NCBI RefSeq assembly: GCF_003612015.1
Contig: NZ_RARB01000007.1
Location: forward strand, 62,562-126,561
Direction: 5' to 3'
Length of the DNA: 64,000 nt
Source: Pantoea piersonii
GTDB lineage: Bacteria; Pseudomonadota; Gammaproteobacteria; Enterobacterales; Enterobacteriaceae
A program made the translations under genes and the position numbers. The notes under the pieces are model-generated. The model made no database searches, was not told where the DNA came from, and saw only the letters and a list, made by a program, of their open reading frames with translations. Within the stretch, counting starts at the first letter, position 1; each line of letters starts with the position of its first letter. This document shows, piece after piece, positions 8,181 to 18,163 of this stretch.

Positions 8181-10223
8181 ATGACCAATCCATTACTCCA
8201 GCCTTTTACGCTGCCGCCTTTCTCCGCCATTCAGCCTGAACATGTGGTGCCCGCCGTGACCGAGGCGCTGAACGAGTGCCGCGCGGCGGTGGAAAAAGTT
8301 GTGGCTCAGGGCGCGCCTTATACCTGGGAAAACCTGGTGCAGCCGCTGGCGGAAGTCGACGATCGTCTCGGCCGTATCTTCTCGCCGGTAAGCCACCTTA
8401 ACTCGGTGAAAAACAGCCCGGAGCTGCGTCAGGCCTATGAACAGACGCTGCCGCTGCTCTCAGAGTACAGCACTTGGGTCGGTCAGCATGAAGGGCTGTA
8501 TCAGGCCTATCGCAACCTGAAAGAGGGCGAGAACTTCGCTACGCTCGACGTGGCGCAGCAGAAAGCGGTAGACAACGCGCTGCGCGATTTCGAGCTCTCC
8601 GGCATCGGCCTCGATAAAGAGAAGCAGCAGCGCTATGGCGAAATCGCCGCGCGCCTCTCCGAGCTGGGTTCGGCCTACAGCAACAACGTGCTGGACGCGA
8701 CCATGGGCTGGAGCAAGCTGATCACCGACGAAAGCGAGCTCTCCGGTATGCCGGAAAGCGCGCTGGCGGCGGCGAAAGCGCAGGCCGAAGCCAAAGAGCA
8801 GGAAGGCTGGCTGCTGACGCTGGATATTCCAAGCTATCTGCCGGTTATGACCTACTGCGATAACGCTGCGCTGCGTGAAGAGATGTATCGCGCCTATTCG
8901 ACCCGCGCTTCCGATCAGGGCCCGAACGCCGGTAAATGGGATAACGGTCCGATTATGGCGGAAGAGCTGGCGCTGCGTCATGAGCTGGCGCAGCTGCTGG
9001 GCTTCGATTCCTACGCCGATAAATCGCTGGCCACCAAGATGGCGGAAAACCCGGCGCAGGTGCTCGACTTCCTGAACGATCTGGCGAAACGCGCCCGTCC
9101 GCAGGCGGAAAAAGAGCTGGCACAGCTGCGCGCGTTTGCCGAGAAAGAGTACGGCGTCAGCGAGCTGAATCCGTGGGATCTCACCTACTACGGCGAAAAG
9201 CAGAAGCAGCATCTCTACACCATCAGCGATGAACAGCTGCGTCCTTACTTCCCGGAAGCGCGCGCCGTCAATGGCCTGTTTGAGGTGGTGAAGCGCATCT
9301 ACGGCATCACGGCTAAAGAGCGTACCGACGTGGACGTTTACCATCCCGACGTGCGTTTCTTCGACCTGTTTGATGAGAGCGGCGAGCTGCGCGGCAGCTT
9401 CTACCTCGATCTCTACGCGCGTGAGCATAAGCGCGGTGGGGCCTGGATGGATGACTGCGTCGGCCAGATGCGTAAAGCAGACGGCACGCTGCAAAAGCCG
9501 GTCGCCTATCTGACCTGCAACTTTAACCGTCCGGTGAATGGCAAACCCGCGCTGTTTACCCATGATGAAGTGACCACGCTGTTCCATGAGTTCGGCCACG
9601 GTCTGCATCATATGCTGACGCGCATCGAAACCCCCGGCGTTTCCGGCATCAGCGGTGTGCCGTGGGATGCGGTTGAACTGCCGAGCCAGTTTATGGAGAA
9701 CTGGTGCTGGGAGCCGGATGCGCTGGCCTTTATCTCCGGCCACTATGAAACCGGCGAACCGCTGCCAAAAGAGCTGCTCGACAAGATGCTGGCGGCGAAA
9801 AACTACCAGGCGGCGCTGTTTATCCTGCGCCAGCTGGAGTTCGGCCTGTTCGACTTCCGCCTGCACGCCGAGTTCGATCCGGCGAAAGGCGCGCAGATCC
9901 TTGAGACCCTGCGCGAAGTGAAAAAGCTGGTGGCCGTGGTGCCGAGCCCGGAATGGGGCCGTTTCCCGCACGCTTTCAGCCATATCTTCGCCGGCGGCTA
10001 TGCGGCGGGCTACTACAGCTATCTGTGGGCGGATGTGCTGGCGGCGGACGCCTATTCGCGTTTCGAAGAAGAGGGCATTTTCAACCGCCAGACCGGCCAG
10101 TCCTTCCTCGACAACATCCTGACGCGCGGCGGTTCGGAAGAGCCGATGGAGCTGTTCAAGCGCTTCCGCGGTCGTGAGCCGAAGCTGGACGCGATGCTGG
10201 ACCATTACGGCATCAAGGGATAA
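8181..10223 (+). CDS. prlC: Oligopeptidase A
   Basis: The 680-residue M3-family zinc metallopeptidase has the same length as E. coli OpdA. The start MTNPLLQPF at 8181 is chosen. The frame opens 30 codons earlier with no similarity. The zinc site is [13 protein letters not shown] (HExxH about residue 469-473), with the third ligand Glu about 25 residues downstream in [14 protein letters not shown]. It degrades short peptides, including cleaved signal peptides, in the cytoplasm. It is followed after 8 bases by rsmJ, as in E. coli, and the two are probably cotranscribed. Confidence 0.96.
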   Translation: MTNPLLQPFTLPPFSAIQPEHVVPAVTEALNECRAAVEKVVAQGAPYTWENLVQPLAEVDDRLGRIFSPVSHLNSVKNSPELRQAYEQTLPLLSEYSTWVGQHEGLYQAYRNLKEGENFATLDVAQQKAVDNALRDFELSGIGLDKEKQQRYGEIAARLSELGSAYSNNVLDATMGWSKLITDESELSGMPESALAAAKAQAEAKEQEGWLLTLDIPSYLPVMTYCDNAALREEMYRAYSTRASDQGPNAGKWDNGPIMAEELALRHELAQLLGFDSYADKSLATKMAENPAQVLDFLNDLAKRARPQAEKELAQLRAFAEKEYGVSELNPWDLTYYGEKQKQHLYTISDEQLRPYFPEARAVNGLFEVVKRIYGITAKERTDVDVYHPDVRFFDLFDESGELRGSFYLDLYAREHKRGGAWMDDCVGQMRKADGTLQKPVAYLTCNFNRPVNGKPALFTHDEVTTLFHEFGHGLHHMLTRIETPGVSGISGVPWDAVELPSQFMENWCWEPDALAFISGHYETGEPLPKELLDKMLAAKNYQAALFILRQLEFGLFDFRLHAEFDPAKGAQILETLREVKKLVAVVPSPEWGRFPHAFSHIFAGGYAAGYYSYLWADVLAADAYSRFEEEGIFNRQTGQSFLDNILTRGGSEEPMELFKRFRGREPKLDAMLDHYGIKG

Positions 10224-10231
10224 CGGTTGCA

Positions 10232-10984
10232 GTGAAAATCTGTTTGATTGATGAATCGGGCGCCGGTGACGGCGCCTTGTCGCATCTGGCGCAGCGCTGG
10301 CAGCTTGAACATGACGAAGCCTGCGTGCTGGCGCTGGTGCAGACGCCGACCCACCTTGAGCTGCGCAAGCGCGACGAGCCGAAGCTGGGCGGCATCTTTG
10401 TCGACTTCGTCTCCGGCGCGATGGCGCATCGTCGTCGCTTCGGTGGCGGGCGCGGCGAAGCGGTGGCGAAAGCGGCTGGCGTTAAAGGTGATTATCTGCC
10501 GGACGTGGTAGACGCGACCGCCGGGTTAGGGCGCGACGCCTTTGTGCTGGCGGCTATCGGCTGCCGCGTGCGCATGCTGGAGCGCCATCCGGTGGTGGCG
10601 GCACTGCTGGAGGATGGGCTGCAGCGCGGCTACCAGGACGAAGAGATTGGCGGCTGGCTGCGCGACAGGCTGACGCTGATCCATGCGCCGAGCGCGCAGG
10701 CGCTTGGTGATATTACGCCTGCGCCGGACGTGGTTTATCTCGACCCGATGTATCCGCACCGGCAGAAGAGCGCGATGGTGAAAAAAGAGATGCGGGTGTT
10801 TCAGTCGCTGGTAGGGGCGGATGAAGACGCCGACGCGCTGCTGGAGCCCGCGCGTCGTCTGGCGAAGAAGCGTATTGTGGTGAAGCGTCCTGACTATGCG
10901 CCGCCGCTGGCAGGCGTCGCGACGCAGTCGGCGGTAGTGACCAAAAGCCATCGCTTCGATATCTATCCGCCGCTCGGCCAGTAG
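10232..10984 (+). CDS. rsmJ: 16S rRNA m2G1516 methyltransferase
   Basis: The 250-residue protein starts from GTG ([12 protein letters not shown]). GTG is the only start giving the family N-terminus, and it lies 8 bases after the prlC stop. The conserved core [31 protein letters not shown] (S-adenosylmethionine site, about residue 93-107) and [13 protein letters not shown] (catalytic DPMYP, about residue 171) are present. It makes N2-methylguanosine 1516 in 16S rRNA. In E. coli dtpB follows on the uspA side, whereas here the next gene is uspA. Confidence 0.95.
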   Translation: MKICLIDESGAGDGALSHLAQRWQLEHDEACVLALVQTPTHLELRKRDEPKLGGIFVDFVSGAMAHRRRFGGGRGEAVAKAAGVKGDYLPDVVDATAGLGRDAFVLAAIGCRVRMLERHPVVAALLEDGLQRGYQDEEIGGWLRDRLTLIHAPSAQALGDITPAPDVVYLDPMYPHRQKSAMVKKEMRVFQSLVGADEDADALLEPARRLAKKRIVVKRPDYAPPLAGVATQSAVVTKSHRFDIYPPLGQ

Positions 10985-11100
10985 GGCAGCAAGCCGGAAA
11001 GTAAAGCCGTCTGTTACCTGAGTCAGCAGAGTGACGAGGGAAGTTAATTTACCTGTAATGGCGTTCAGGCCAGAGGCAGGGTAAAACAGGTCAGGCTGAA

Positions 11101-11124
11101 AAAAGCCGGTTCTCGCCGGCTTTT
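11101..11124. terminator. Bidirectional terminator between rsmJ and uspA
   Basis: The stem AAAAGCCGG/CCGGCTTTT with loop TTCTCG is flanked by an A-run on one side and a T-run on the other. It serves rsmJ (+) and uspA (-). The 100 bases before it, after the rsmJ stop, show nothing coding. Confidence 0.85.
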
Positions 11125-11132
11125 TTCTGCTG

Positions 11133-11570
11133 TTATTCGTCGTCCGCGTCGCGCAGCGGAACAATCAGCATATCGATATGCACGGTGTTGATCAGCTGGC
11201 GCGCCGACGACATCAGCTTGCTCCAGAAATCCTGATGATGGCCGCACACTACCAAATCCACATCATATTTTTTAATCGCATCGACCAGCACCTGGCCGAG
11301 ATCGCCGCTGCCGCTCAGGGTTTCGCTAATAGGATAACCTGCCGCATCCGACAGCCCGCGCAGCGCAGTGTGCGTCTCTTCCGAGATGCGCTTCTGCATA
11401 TCGCCCAGATTAACGTCAATCAGGCCGGTATAGAGATCGGAATAGTTCACGTCGACGTGAATCAGCGAAATTTTGGCGTCGTAGGGGCGCGCCAGCGAAA
11501 CGGCTTTATCCACCAGTAGCTGGCTTTCGGGAGAAAGGTCTACCGCAATCAGGATATGTTTATAAGCCAT
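11133..11570 (-). CDS. uspA: Universal stress protein A
   Basis: The 145-residue protein begins [23 protein letters not shown], the start of UspA, and ends with the Usp-fold core [23 protein letters not shown] (split here by reading order). UspA is a dimeric cytoplasmic stress protein induced in growth arrest. The UspA subgroup does not bind ATP, consistent with the divergence from the G-2X-G-9X-G(S/T) motif. It is divergent from uspB over a 427-bp gap, as in E. coli. Confidence 0.96.
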   Translation of the reverse strand: MAYKHILIAVDLSPESQLLVDKAVSLARPYDAKISLIHVDVNYSDLYTGLIDVNLGDMQKRISEETHTALRGLSDAAGYPISETLSGSGDLGQVLVDAIKKYDVDLVVCGHHQDFWSKLMSSARQLINTVHIDMLIVPLRDADDE

Positions 11571-11997
11571 GATATAACTCCTTTCACAAGATTCAGGATG
11601 GCGACCTGTCTTCCTCTCGCGTCATTGCCTGCGCAATCCTTTACGCGAACGGGCGATGCCTGTCACCAGATGTGTGCTGTCGGTGCTCCCGACAGATAGT
11701 TATTATGCCTTTAGTATAGCGGTGACGGATAACAAATGCTCCCGTACGCGCTTCGGTTGTGAATGAGATCAAGGCTTATCGCGTTTTTCGCTCGCGGCGA
11801 ACGAAAATCATCGCTGGAAAAGAGTTAAAAATTTCTCCTACACTACAAATTAACGGTGGTACTCGTCTGGTGCCGACCGCGTATGTTTGCCAAAAAAAAC
11901 AGATCTGTTCAGGTCATTCAGTGGTCGGCTTTTTCCCGTAGAGCATAAGGCGCAGCCGCGCTTAACCTGTCTCTGCGGCTCCAGTCGGGAGGGGAAT
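11571..11997. other. 427-bp uspA-uspB intergenic region
   Basis: This is the divergent promoter region of two stress genes. The visible structure is a hairpin CTGTCGG (11677-11683), loop TGCTC, CCGACAG (11689-11695). A 60-codon frame at 11759-11941 has no ribosome-binding site and no family features, so it is not called. The segment after 11700 is AT-rich. No promoter is assigned with confidence, although uspB of E. coli is sigma-S dependent. Confidence 0.5.
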
Positions 11998-12333
11998 ATG
12001 ATCAGCACTATCGCGCTTTTCTGGGCTCTTTGTGTGGTATGTATTGTGAATATGGCGCGCTACTTTTCGTCTTTGCGCGCGCTGCTGGCGGTGCTGCGAG
12101 GCTGTGATCCCTTACTCTATCAGTACGTCGACGGGGCCGGTTTCTTTACGTCGCACGGCCAGCCGAGCAAACAGGTGCGGCTGGTGCGTTATATCTGGGC
12201 AAAACGCTATCTCGACCATCACGACGAAGAGTTTATTCGTCGCTGCGAGCGGGTTCGCGGTCAGTTTATCTTAACCAGCGCCTTATGCGGCTTAGTGATC
12301 CTCAGCCTGATTTGCCTGGCGATCTGGCATTAG
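11998..12333 (+). CDS. uspB: Universal stress protein B
   Basis: The 111-residue inner-membrane protein has the same length as E. coli UspB. The start at 11998 ([29 protein letters not shown]) follows a GGGAGGGG ribosome-binding site. The frame runs 37 codons further upstream without similarity. There are two hydrophobic helices, at residues about 3-20 and 90-109, with a charged middle. In E. coli the gene is induced in stationary phase and its loss causes ethanol sensitivity. The molecular function is unknown. It is convergent with pitA. Confidence 0.94.
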   Translation: MISTIALFWALCVVCIVNMARYFSSLRALLAVLRGCDPLLYQYVDGAGFFTSHGQPSKQVRLVRYIWAKRYLDHHDEEFIRRCERVRGQFILTSALCGLVILSLICLAIWH

Positions 12334-12341
12334 AAATAAAA

Positions 12342-12363
12342 AAGGGCGACTTGCGTCGCCCTT
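12342..12363. terminator. Terminator between uspB and pitA
   Basis: AAGGGCGAC, loop TTGC, GTCGCCCTT. On the minus strand it is followed by TTTTTTATTT, so it is a strong terminator for pitA. The same stem can end uspB. Confidence 0.85.
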
Positions 12364-12377
12364 GATACTGGAGCCTG

Positions 12378-13880
12378 TTACACCAGCTTCAGCGCCAGCC
12401 AGTAAAGGCATCCCGACAGCAGAATACACACCGGCAGCGTAAAGACCCACGCCATGGCGATATTCTTGATGGTGCGGCTCTGCAGTCCGCCGCCGTCCAC
12501 CAGCATGGTGCCCGCGACCGACGACGACAGGATATGCGTGGTGGAAACCGGCATACCCGTGTAGCTGGCGATACCAATCGAGACCGCTGCGGTAACCTGC
12601 GCCGACATGCCCTGCGCGTAGGTCATGCCTTTTTTACCAATCTTTTCGCCAATGGTAGTGGCGACGCGACGCCAGCCGATCATGGTGCCGATGCCGAGCG
12701 CCAGCGCGACCGCCATAATAATCCACACCGGCGCGTACTCGATGGTGCCCAGCAGATCGGTTTTCAGCTTGCCGAGGAAGCGTTGATCGTCGGCGCTGGT
12801 TTCCGGCAGCTTGGCCGCTTTATCGGCGGTATCGGCGATGCACAGCAGCAGGCGACGCATCTGGCTGCGCTGCTCGACGGTAAGCTGCTCATAGCTCTGC
12901 AGATTGTTATTCAGCAGGTTCTGCGCATGCTGAACCGCCTGCAGCGCACGGGCGCTGTCGCAGTGGAACTGCTGCGGGCCGGACGGCGTCTCTTCTGGCG
13001 TCGGCAGGGCAGGCGGCGCCATCTGAATGATGTGCGTCAGCGCCTCGCTGTGCTGCTGATAATACTGCTCAAGGTGATTGACCGCGTCGCGCGTACGCGT
13101 GATGTCGTAACCGCTGGCGTTCATATTGACCACGAAACCAGCGGGTGCGACGCCAATCAGCACCAGCATAATCAGGCCGATGCCTTTCTGGCCGTCGTTA
13201 GCGCCGTGCGAGTAGCTGACGCCGATCGCCGAGACGATCAGAGCGATACGCGTCCAGAAGGGCGGTTTTTTCTTACCGTCGATCTTCTCGCGGTCAGCGG
13301 GGGTCATATGGATGCGCGCGCGCTTTTTGGTGCTGCTCCAGTAGCGACGCAGCAGGAAAATCAGGCTGCCTGCGATGATCAGACCAACAATCGGCGACAG
13401 AATCAGCGACAGGAAGATATTGATTACTTTGGGGATATTCAGCGCATCGATCACCGAGGTGCCGGTCATCAGCGCGTTGGTGAGACCGATGCCGATAATC
13501 GCGCCAATCAGCGTATGCGAACTGGAGGCCGGCAGACCGAGATACCAGGTGCCAAGGTTCCAGATAATCGCGGCCAGCAGCATGGAAAAGACCATCGCCA
13601 GGCCATGCGCAGAGCCAACATTCAATAACAGATCGGTAGGAAGCATATGCACGATAGCGTAAGCGACGCTTAAGCCACCAAGCAGGACGCCAAGGAAGTT
13701 AAATACGCCCGCCATCACCACAGCAAGCTGTGCGCGCATCGCGCGGGTATAAATAACCGTCGCCACTGCGTTGGCCGTGTCGTGAAAGCCATTGATTGCT
13801 TCATAAAACAATACAAACAGCAGGGCAAGAACCAATAACAGGCCGGTACTGAGGTCAAGACCAGCGAACAAATGTAGCAT
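12378..13880 (-). CDS. pitA: Low-affinity inorganic phosphate transporter (metal-phosphate:H+ symporter)
   Basis: The protein has 500 residues beginning [20 protein letters not shown]. The frame opens 17 codons earlier, but this ATG gives the PitA N-terminus. The two duplicated PiT signatures are visible: [17 protein letters not shown] (about residue 30) and [14 protein letters not shown] (about residue 223). They lie on either side of a charged cytoplasmic loop, and the membrane half resumes with [16 protein letters not shown] (about residue 380). PitA imports phosphate as a neutral metal-phosphate complex with protons. The stretch at about residues 265-350 is the most diverged part relative to E. 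coli. Confidence 0.96.
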   Translation of the reverse strand: MLHLFAGLDLSTGLLLVLALLFVLFYEAINGFHDTANAVATVIYTRAMRAQLAVVMAGVFNFLGVLLGGLSVAYAIVHMLPTDLLLNVGSAHGLAMVFSMLLAAIIWNLGTWYLGLPASSSHTLIGAIIGIGLTNALMTGTSVIDALNIPKVINIFLSLILSPIVGLIIAGSLIFLLRRYWSSTKKRARIHMTPADREKIDGKKKPPFWTRIALIVSAIGVSYSHGANDGQKGIGLIMLVLIGVAPAGFVVNMNASGYDITRTRDAVNHLEQYYQQHSEALTHIIQMAPPALPTPEETPSGPQQFHCDSARALQAVQHAQNLLNNNLQSYEQLTVEQRSQMRRLLLCIADTADKAAKLPETSADDQRFLGKLKTDLLGTIEYAPVWIIMAVALALGIGTMIGWRRVATTIGEKIGKKGMTYAQGMSAQVTAAVSIGIASYTGMPVSTTHILSSSVAGTMLVDGGGLQSRTIKNIAMAWVFTLPVCILLSGCLYWLALKLV

Positions 13881-13975
13881 AAACATTACGCCATTTTTGA
13901 GGACATGAGCGCGGCGCATTATCTGCGACAATGCACGGTATGGGAAAGCAAAATATAGCCTTGTTTTGACTTAAG

Positions 13976-14106
13976 AATGTCTTAAATCACCTGGTTTCGC
14001 CTAAAAGTGTCTTAAAATTAGGCATTTACAATATGACATAATTACGACAACTTTTTGACGCTGGCGTCATGCAGAGCAGACCTCTACAATCAGCGCCTCT
14101 TAAGAC
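13976..14106. repeat. GTCTTAA repeats in the pitA-yhiN divergent promoter region
   Basis: TGTCTTAAA occurs at 13978-13986 and again 30 bases on (14008-14016). The reverse complement TTAAGAC is at 14100-14106, just before yhiN. The even spacing suggests protein binding, but the factor is unknown and chance in an AT-rich region is possible. Confidence 0.3.
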
Positions 14107-14122
14107 AGGCAGGGCGAACGCA

Positions 14123-15307
14123 GTGGAAAAGTTTGACGTTATTATTATCGGCGCCGGTGCGGCGGGACTGTTTTGCGCGGCGCAGGCCGGGCAGCGAGGC
14201 CGACGCGTGCTGTTGCTGGATAACGGCAAAAAGCCCGGGCGCAAGATTCTGATGTCAGGCGGTGGTCGCTGCAACTTCACCAATATGTACACCGATCCCG
14301 CCGCCTATCTCTCGCACAATCCCCACTTCTGCAAATCGGCGCTGGCGCGCTATACCCAGTGGGATTTTATCGATCTGGTTAACCGCCACCATATTGCGTA
14401 TCACGAAAAGACGCTGGGCCAGCTCTTTTGCGACGACTCGGCGGCGCAGATTGTCGATATGCTGATGGCGGAGTGCGAAAAAGGCCAGGTCACGCTGCGC
14501 CTGCGCAGCGAGGTGCTGAGCGTCGCGCGTGAAGAGGCGGGCTATACGCTACAGCTTAACGGCGCGACGGTTCAGGCGGAGAAGCTGGTGATCGCCAGCG
14601 GCGGTTTATCTATGCCGGGCCTCGGCGCATCGCCTTTCGGCTATAAGATTGCCGAACAGTTCGGCCTGAAGGTCTACCCGACACGCGCCGCGCTGGTGCC
14701 GTTTACCCTGCATAAGCCGCTGCTTGAACGGTTACAGACCCTTTCCGGCGTCGCGCTCGATACCACAATCGAAGCGCAGGACGGCACGCTCTTTAAAGAG
14801 GCGATGCTGTTTACCCATCGCGGTCTTTCCGGTCCGGCGGTCCTGCAAATTTCCAGCTACTGGCAGCCGGGCGAGCACATTACCGTTAACCTGTCGCCCG
14901 CCACCTCGCTCGATGACTTCATCAACGCGCAGCGCGAGGCGCATCCGAACCTGAGCCTGAAAAACAGCCTGGCGAAGCTGTTGCCGAAACGTCTGGTAGA
15001 AGTGCTGCAGGAGATGAAGCTGGTGCCGGACGTGACGCTGAAGCAGCTCAACAGCAAACAACAGGCTGAACTGGCGCAGACGTTACATCAGTGGCGCGTG
15101 CAGCCGAACGGCACCGAAGGCTACCGCACCGCGGAGGTAACGCTGGGCGGCGTCGATACCACGCAGCTCTCGTCGAAGACCATGGAGGCGCGGGATGTGC
15201 CGGGGCTCTATTTTATCGGCGAAGTGGTGGACGTCACCGGCTGGCTGGGCGGCTATAACTTTCAGTGGGCGTGGAGTTCAGCCTGGGCGTGTGCGCAGGC
15301 GCTGTAA
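14123..15307 (+). CDS. yhiN: YhiN, HI0933-like flavoprotein (NAD(P)/FAD-dependent oxidoreductase)
   Basis: The 394-residue protein starts at a GTG (MEKFDVIIIGAGAAGLFCAA). The start is selected because the family N-terminus begins there, while the upstream in-frame codons lie in the promoter region. The dinucleotide-binding GAGAAG (about residue 10-15), GRKILMSGGGRCNFTN (about residue 38-53) and the C-terminal FAD segment GLYFIGEVVDVTGWLGGYNFQWAWSS are present (quoted in parts only). The HI0933 family is flavin-binding, but its reaction is unknown. It is adjacent to pitA as in E. coli. Its end marks the boundary of the conserved block. Confidence 0.94.
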   Translation: MEKFDVIIIGAGAAGLFCAAQAGQRGRRVLLLDNGKKPGRKILMSGGGRCNFTNMYTDPAAYLSHNPHFCKSALARYTQWDFIDLVNRHHIAYHEKTLGQLFCDDSAAQIVDMLMAECEKGQVTLRLRSEVLSVAREEAGYTLQLNGATVQAEKLVIASGGLSMPGLGASPFGYKIAEQFGLKVYPTRAALVPFTLHKPLLERLQTLSGVALDTTIEAQDGTLFKEAMLFTHRGLSGPAVLQISSYWQPGEHITVNLSPATSLDDFINAQREAHPNLSLKNSLAKLLPKRLVEVLQEMKLVPDVTLKQLNSKQQAELAQTLHQWRVQPNGTEGYRTAEVTLGGVDTTQLSSKTMEARDVPGLYFIGEVVDVTGWLGGYNFQWAWSSAWACAQAL

Positions 15308-15543
15308 TGGCTTTATTCGGCGTCAATCCTCCCTTTCTGGCTCTGCCGCAGCCGGTGTGACGCTGCGCTGAAAACGCCAGCCAGCGATAAATCCTCTCGC
15401 CGCCATAGCGCGGCTTCTCCTTGTTCCGCTGACCAGCCGCTTCGCTAATCCTCTTAGCCGCACTACTTTTAGACTAATCCGCCTGGCGCGTTTGCCGCCT
15501 GGATTTCATACTTCTGATTTACCACAGAGGAGATCCGCCCCCA

Positions 15544-15741
15544 ATGCTCACCTTTATGCGTTCCCTGTTTTCCAGCCCCGAAAGCTTTATCAGAGGCATG
15601 TCGCGTCAGGATTTAAATGATTCCATCGCCGATGGCGAGCGCATCATTATCGACGAAGACGGCAACGCTTCGGTAAACGTGCTGAGTGAGGAAGTGCATG
15701 AGGATTTCGCCCGCCACATCGAAACGCTAAAAGGAGTTTAA
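15544..15741 (+). CDS. Small acidic protein of unknown function, first gene of a two-gene unit
   Basis: The 65-residue protein begins MLTFMRSLFSSPESFIRGM and is followed by a strongly acidic part (DGERIIIDEDGNASVNVLSE..). The ATG follows GAGGAGATC. It ends one base before the next gene's ATG, whose ribosome-binding site AAGGAG lies inside its last codons, so translation of the two genes is probably coupled. No membrane segment or known domain was recognised. The 236 bp upstream, after yhiN, show no other gene. Confidence 0.7.
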   Translation: MLTFMRSLFSSPESFIRGMSRQDLNDSIADGERIIIDEDGNASVNVLSEEVHEDFARHIETLKGV

Positions 15742-15742
15742 G

Positions 15743-16549
15743 ATGGGTACGGCGATATTCATGGTGCTGATGGTATGCGGCTACTGGTACACCAGCCGCG
15801 ATCTCTCCAGCCGTTTTAAAATCCGTCGCAGCTTCGGCTGGGATGTCTATTTTCTGGTGGCGCTCTACGGCTGCATCTTCGTCCTGCAGGGGATGCTGGC
15901 GACGGCCATTATCTGGCTGCTGCTGCTAATTATCTCCAGTACTGCCAACGCGTTGCATCTGGTGCCCGGCGAACATCTGCGCTGGCAGATGGAGTTTATG
16001 AACTGGAGCTTTCTCGGCATTCAGGCCCCGGTCGTAGTGATGCTCGCTTTTGCAGTACTGTTCTGTATGTACCGGTCAAACTGGTCAGCGAGCGCGCGCC
16101 TTAACAGCAGCGGTCGTAAAGATCTCTACCAGCAGCTCTCAAAATCCAATGGCGTCGAACAGCTGCTCTACCAGTGCATGCAGGAGGGGGAGCTGGCGTG
16201 GATCACCCTGAAGTCGCGCCGCATCTATATTGGTATGGTGCATGCCGCCACCTTTGAGTATGAAAATACCGCGAATATCGTGATCATTCCCATGCTCAGC
16301 GGCTACCGCGACAGTAAAACGCTCAGCATGTCGATAGAGCATAACTACAGCCGCTGGTATGCCGAACACGGCATCACGCTGACCTCCGAGCCCAAAAACG
16401 CCATGGCGTTTCGTAAAGTGCTGATGGTGGATCAGATTGAGAGCCTGTCGCTGTTCGATCCGGCCAGCGCCAGTTCGCTGGCCATGACTCACCACGACGG
16501 CGTGCCGATGGAAGTGCACGGCTCCTTTACTCCACATTCTCCGCCGTAA
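15743..16549 (+). CDS. Membrane protein of unknown function
   Basis: The product has 268 residues. Hydrophobic segments lie at about residues 3-18, 35-65 (long, probably two turns through the membrane or one extended helix) and 92-112. A soluble C-terminal region of about 150 residues follows, containing SKSNGVEQLLYQCMQEGELAWITLKSRR (quoted in parts). The soluble part is probably cytoplasmic, judging from the basic residues right after the third helix. No family was recognised with confidence. Its 3' end overlaps the end of the convergent LacI-type gene by 23 bases, so both stop codons lie inside the opposite gene. Confidence 0.75.
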   Translation: MGTAIFMVLMVCGYWYTSRDLSSRFKIRRSFGWDVYFLVALYGCIFVLQGMLATAIIWLLLLIISSTANALHLVPGEHLRWQMEFMNWSFLGIQAPVVVMLAFAVLFCMYRSNWSASARLNSSGRKDLYQQLSKSNGVEQLLYQCMQEGELAWITLKSRRIYIGMVHAATFEYENTANIVIIPMLSGYRDSKTLSMSIEHNYSRWYAEHGITLTSEPKNAMAFRKVLMVDQIESLSLFDPASASSLAMTHHDGVPMEVHGSFTPHSPP

Positions 16550-17546
16550 ACAGCCGTAAGGCGACTTTGCCGTCCTGATAGGTATCGGGCTGGTAGCCGC
16601 TCTCCAGGTGACGCAGCAGCAGTTCAATAGCCAGACGCGCGTGCTGCTGCGCATTCTGATCCAGTGCAAAGGCCAGCTCGTCATGGCGCAGCAGCTGCCG
16701 CGTAACGGAATAAAGCTCATGGGTAATATAGCCGCAACGGCCCAGAAGGTGATGGGCGCGCAGCGTTTCGCTTATGTCGCTGTTGCCCATGCCGGTATTA
16801 TAGAGACCCGCAACGTGCTGCGACTGCGCCAGGCTGCTCTCCAGCAGCGTGCGGATCGTGTCGCGCTGATCGAGTCCAAACAGCACTTCGCGCAGGTGGC
16901 GCTGCGGCGCGCGCTGCATCATGACCTCGCGAAAGCCTGCGATACGCTGACGATGCGCCCAGTAATCGAAGCGACCACTCACCATAACGATATCGCCCGG
17001 TTGATGCACTACCTTGCTCATCAACAAACCGGCGGTGCGGCCTGCCTGATACTGATCGATGCCGACATGGCAAAGGCGATCCGCATCCGGCAGGTCGGTG
17101 ACGATGGTGATAACCGGCACGCCGCGTTTGCGACAGAGCGCCAGCGCGCGATAGATGGGCGGATAGTCGTGGCCGAAAACGATGATGCCGTCGCGCGTGG
17201 CGCTGCGTGCGATAATACTTTGCGCCAGCTTTTCCGGCTGCGACTCCGCAGCCAGCGTTTTATGCAGCGTAATGCGCCGATAGCCCAGCTCGCCCGCCAC
17301 TTCGCTAAAGTAGCGCACCAGCTGCTGAAAAAACGAGGAGCCGTTATTGCTGAGAAACACTTCTATCTGCCAGGGATGGCGATACTCTTCCGGCAGCAGC
17401 CGCTTCAGGCCGAGTTCGCGCGCGGCTTTTAATACTTTGCGCGTCGTCTCCGGCGAGACGCCGCCGCGTTCGTTTAATACCCGATCGACAGTTGCGATAC
17501 CGACGCCCGCTATTTTTGCCACCATCTCAAGGGTGAGCTTTTTCAT
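16527..17546 (-). CDS. LacI-family transcriptional regulator
   Basis: The 339-residue protein starts MKKLTLEMVAKIAGVGIATVDRVLNERG, a LacI-type helix-turn-helix (residues about 5-25) with the hinge helix following. A periplasmic-binding-protein-like sensor domain occupies residues about 65-330. The frame is open 23 codons upstream but begins outside the helix-turn-helix, so 17546 is chosen. In the DNA-recognition helix ATVDRV, the VDRV reading is that of the branch containing several sugar or polyol regulators. Its target is unknown. The gene is divergent from the gluconate dehydrogenase genes across a 617-bp gap, which makes them the obvious candidate. Confidence 0.88.
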   Translation of the reverse strand: MKKLTLEMVAKIAGVGIATVDRVLNERGGVSPETTRKVLKAARELGLKRLLPEEYRHPWQIEVFLSNNGSSFFQQLVRYFSEVAGELGYRRITLHKTLAAESQPEKLAQSIIARSATRDGIIVFGHDYPPIYRALALCRKRGVPVITIVTDLPDADRLCHVGIDQYQAGRTAGLLMSKVVHQPGDIVMVSGRFDYWAHRQRIAGFREVMMQRAPQRHLREVLFGLDQRDTIRTLLESSLAQSQHVAGLYNTGMGNSDISETLRAHHLLGRCGYITHELYSVTRQLLRHDELAFALDQNAQQHARLAIELLLRHLESGYQPDTYQDGKVALRLFTAENVE

Positions 17547-18163
17547 TCTTGCTCCACACATGACTCTTTTTGTCATGCTGTTACCATTACTCGCCTGCTG
17601 GCGTGCTGCCTGCAAATGAATAATAAATTCCTGAACTATCTGGCGCTATTCTATTCAGCGCGCTGAACCTTACGCCAGCTTATTTTGATGACATTTCATT
17701 TCGCTGAAAAAATGCGCGCCTGAAGAGTCAAAAAACAGGCGCGCATGAGCGTATTAATAACTTATTGAAACTTTCTACTGTCTTAAAAGTGAGAGTCAGT
17801 GAATAACACTGTAAACCCCGATGCTTTTAACTGACTGAATTATAAAAAATAGTTCTGTTAATGATGGCTTTTCATCAACGCTTCGCTTTCCGGAAACAGG
17901 TTAAAAATTTATTATTATTTTGTTGTTAATAAAAGGATTGTAATTTCAGGATATCAGCAACTCACCTCTGAACAGCACGATTTCTTCGTCGGTTAACGTA
18001 AGCGTTTAACGTGAAGTTTAATAAAAATTACTATTCTGTCGCCAGAGGGGATATTTCTGCGCGCAGTTAAAGGCCATGCTCTGAATAATTGCAGTCAGCA
18101 TCGCCTTCGCATCTTCAAATAAAATTAAGCATTTAATGTGATTAATTCGTTAGCAGGGAAAAT
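17547..18163. other. 617-bp AT-rich divergent intergenic region
   Basis: The region lies between the LacI-type gene and the gluconate dehydrogenase operon and is much more AT-rich than its neighbours. It holds a perfect 11-bp hairpin ATGCGCGCCTG (17712-17722)/CAGGCGCGCAT (17736-17746) with a 13-base A-rich loop. It also has the imperfect palindromic segment GTTAACGTAAGCGTTTAACG near 17992-18012, which could be a LacI-type operator. No open frame with a convincing ribosome-binding site was found. The long leader is compatible with multi-factor control of the dehydrogenase genes. Confidence 0.5.

Noticed and set aside
8460-10205. A 581-codon open frame on the minus strand opposite prlC
   Set aside because: It is the antisense shadow of a fully conserved gene in GC-rich DNA and has no family features or ribosome-binding site.
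11759-11941. A 60-codon frame in the uspA-uspB gap
   Set aside because: No ribosome-binding site, atypical composition, and it lies in a promoter region.
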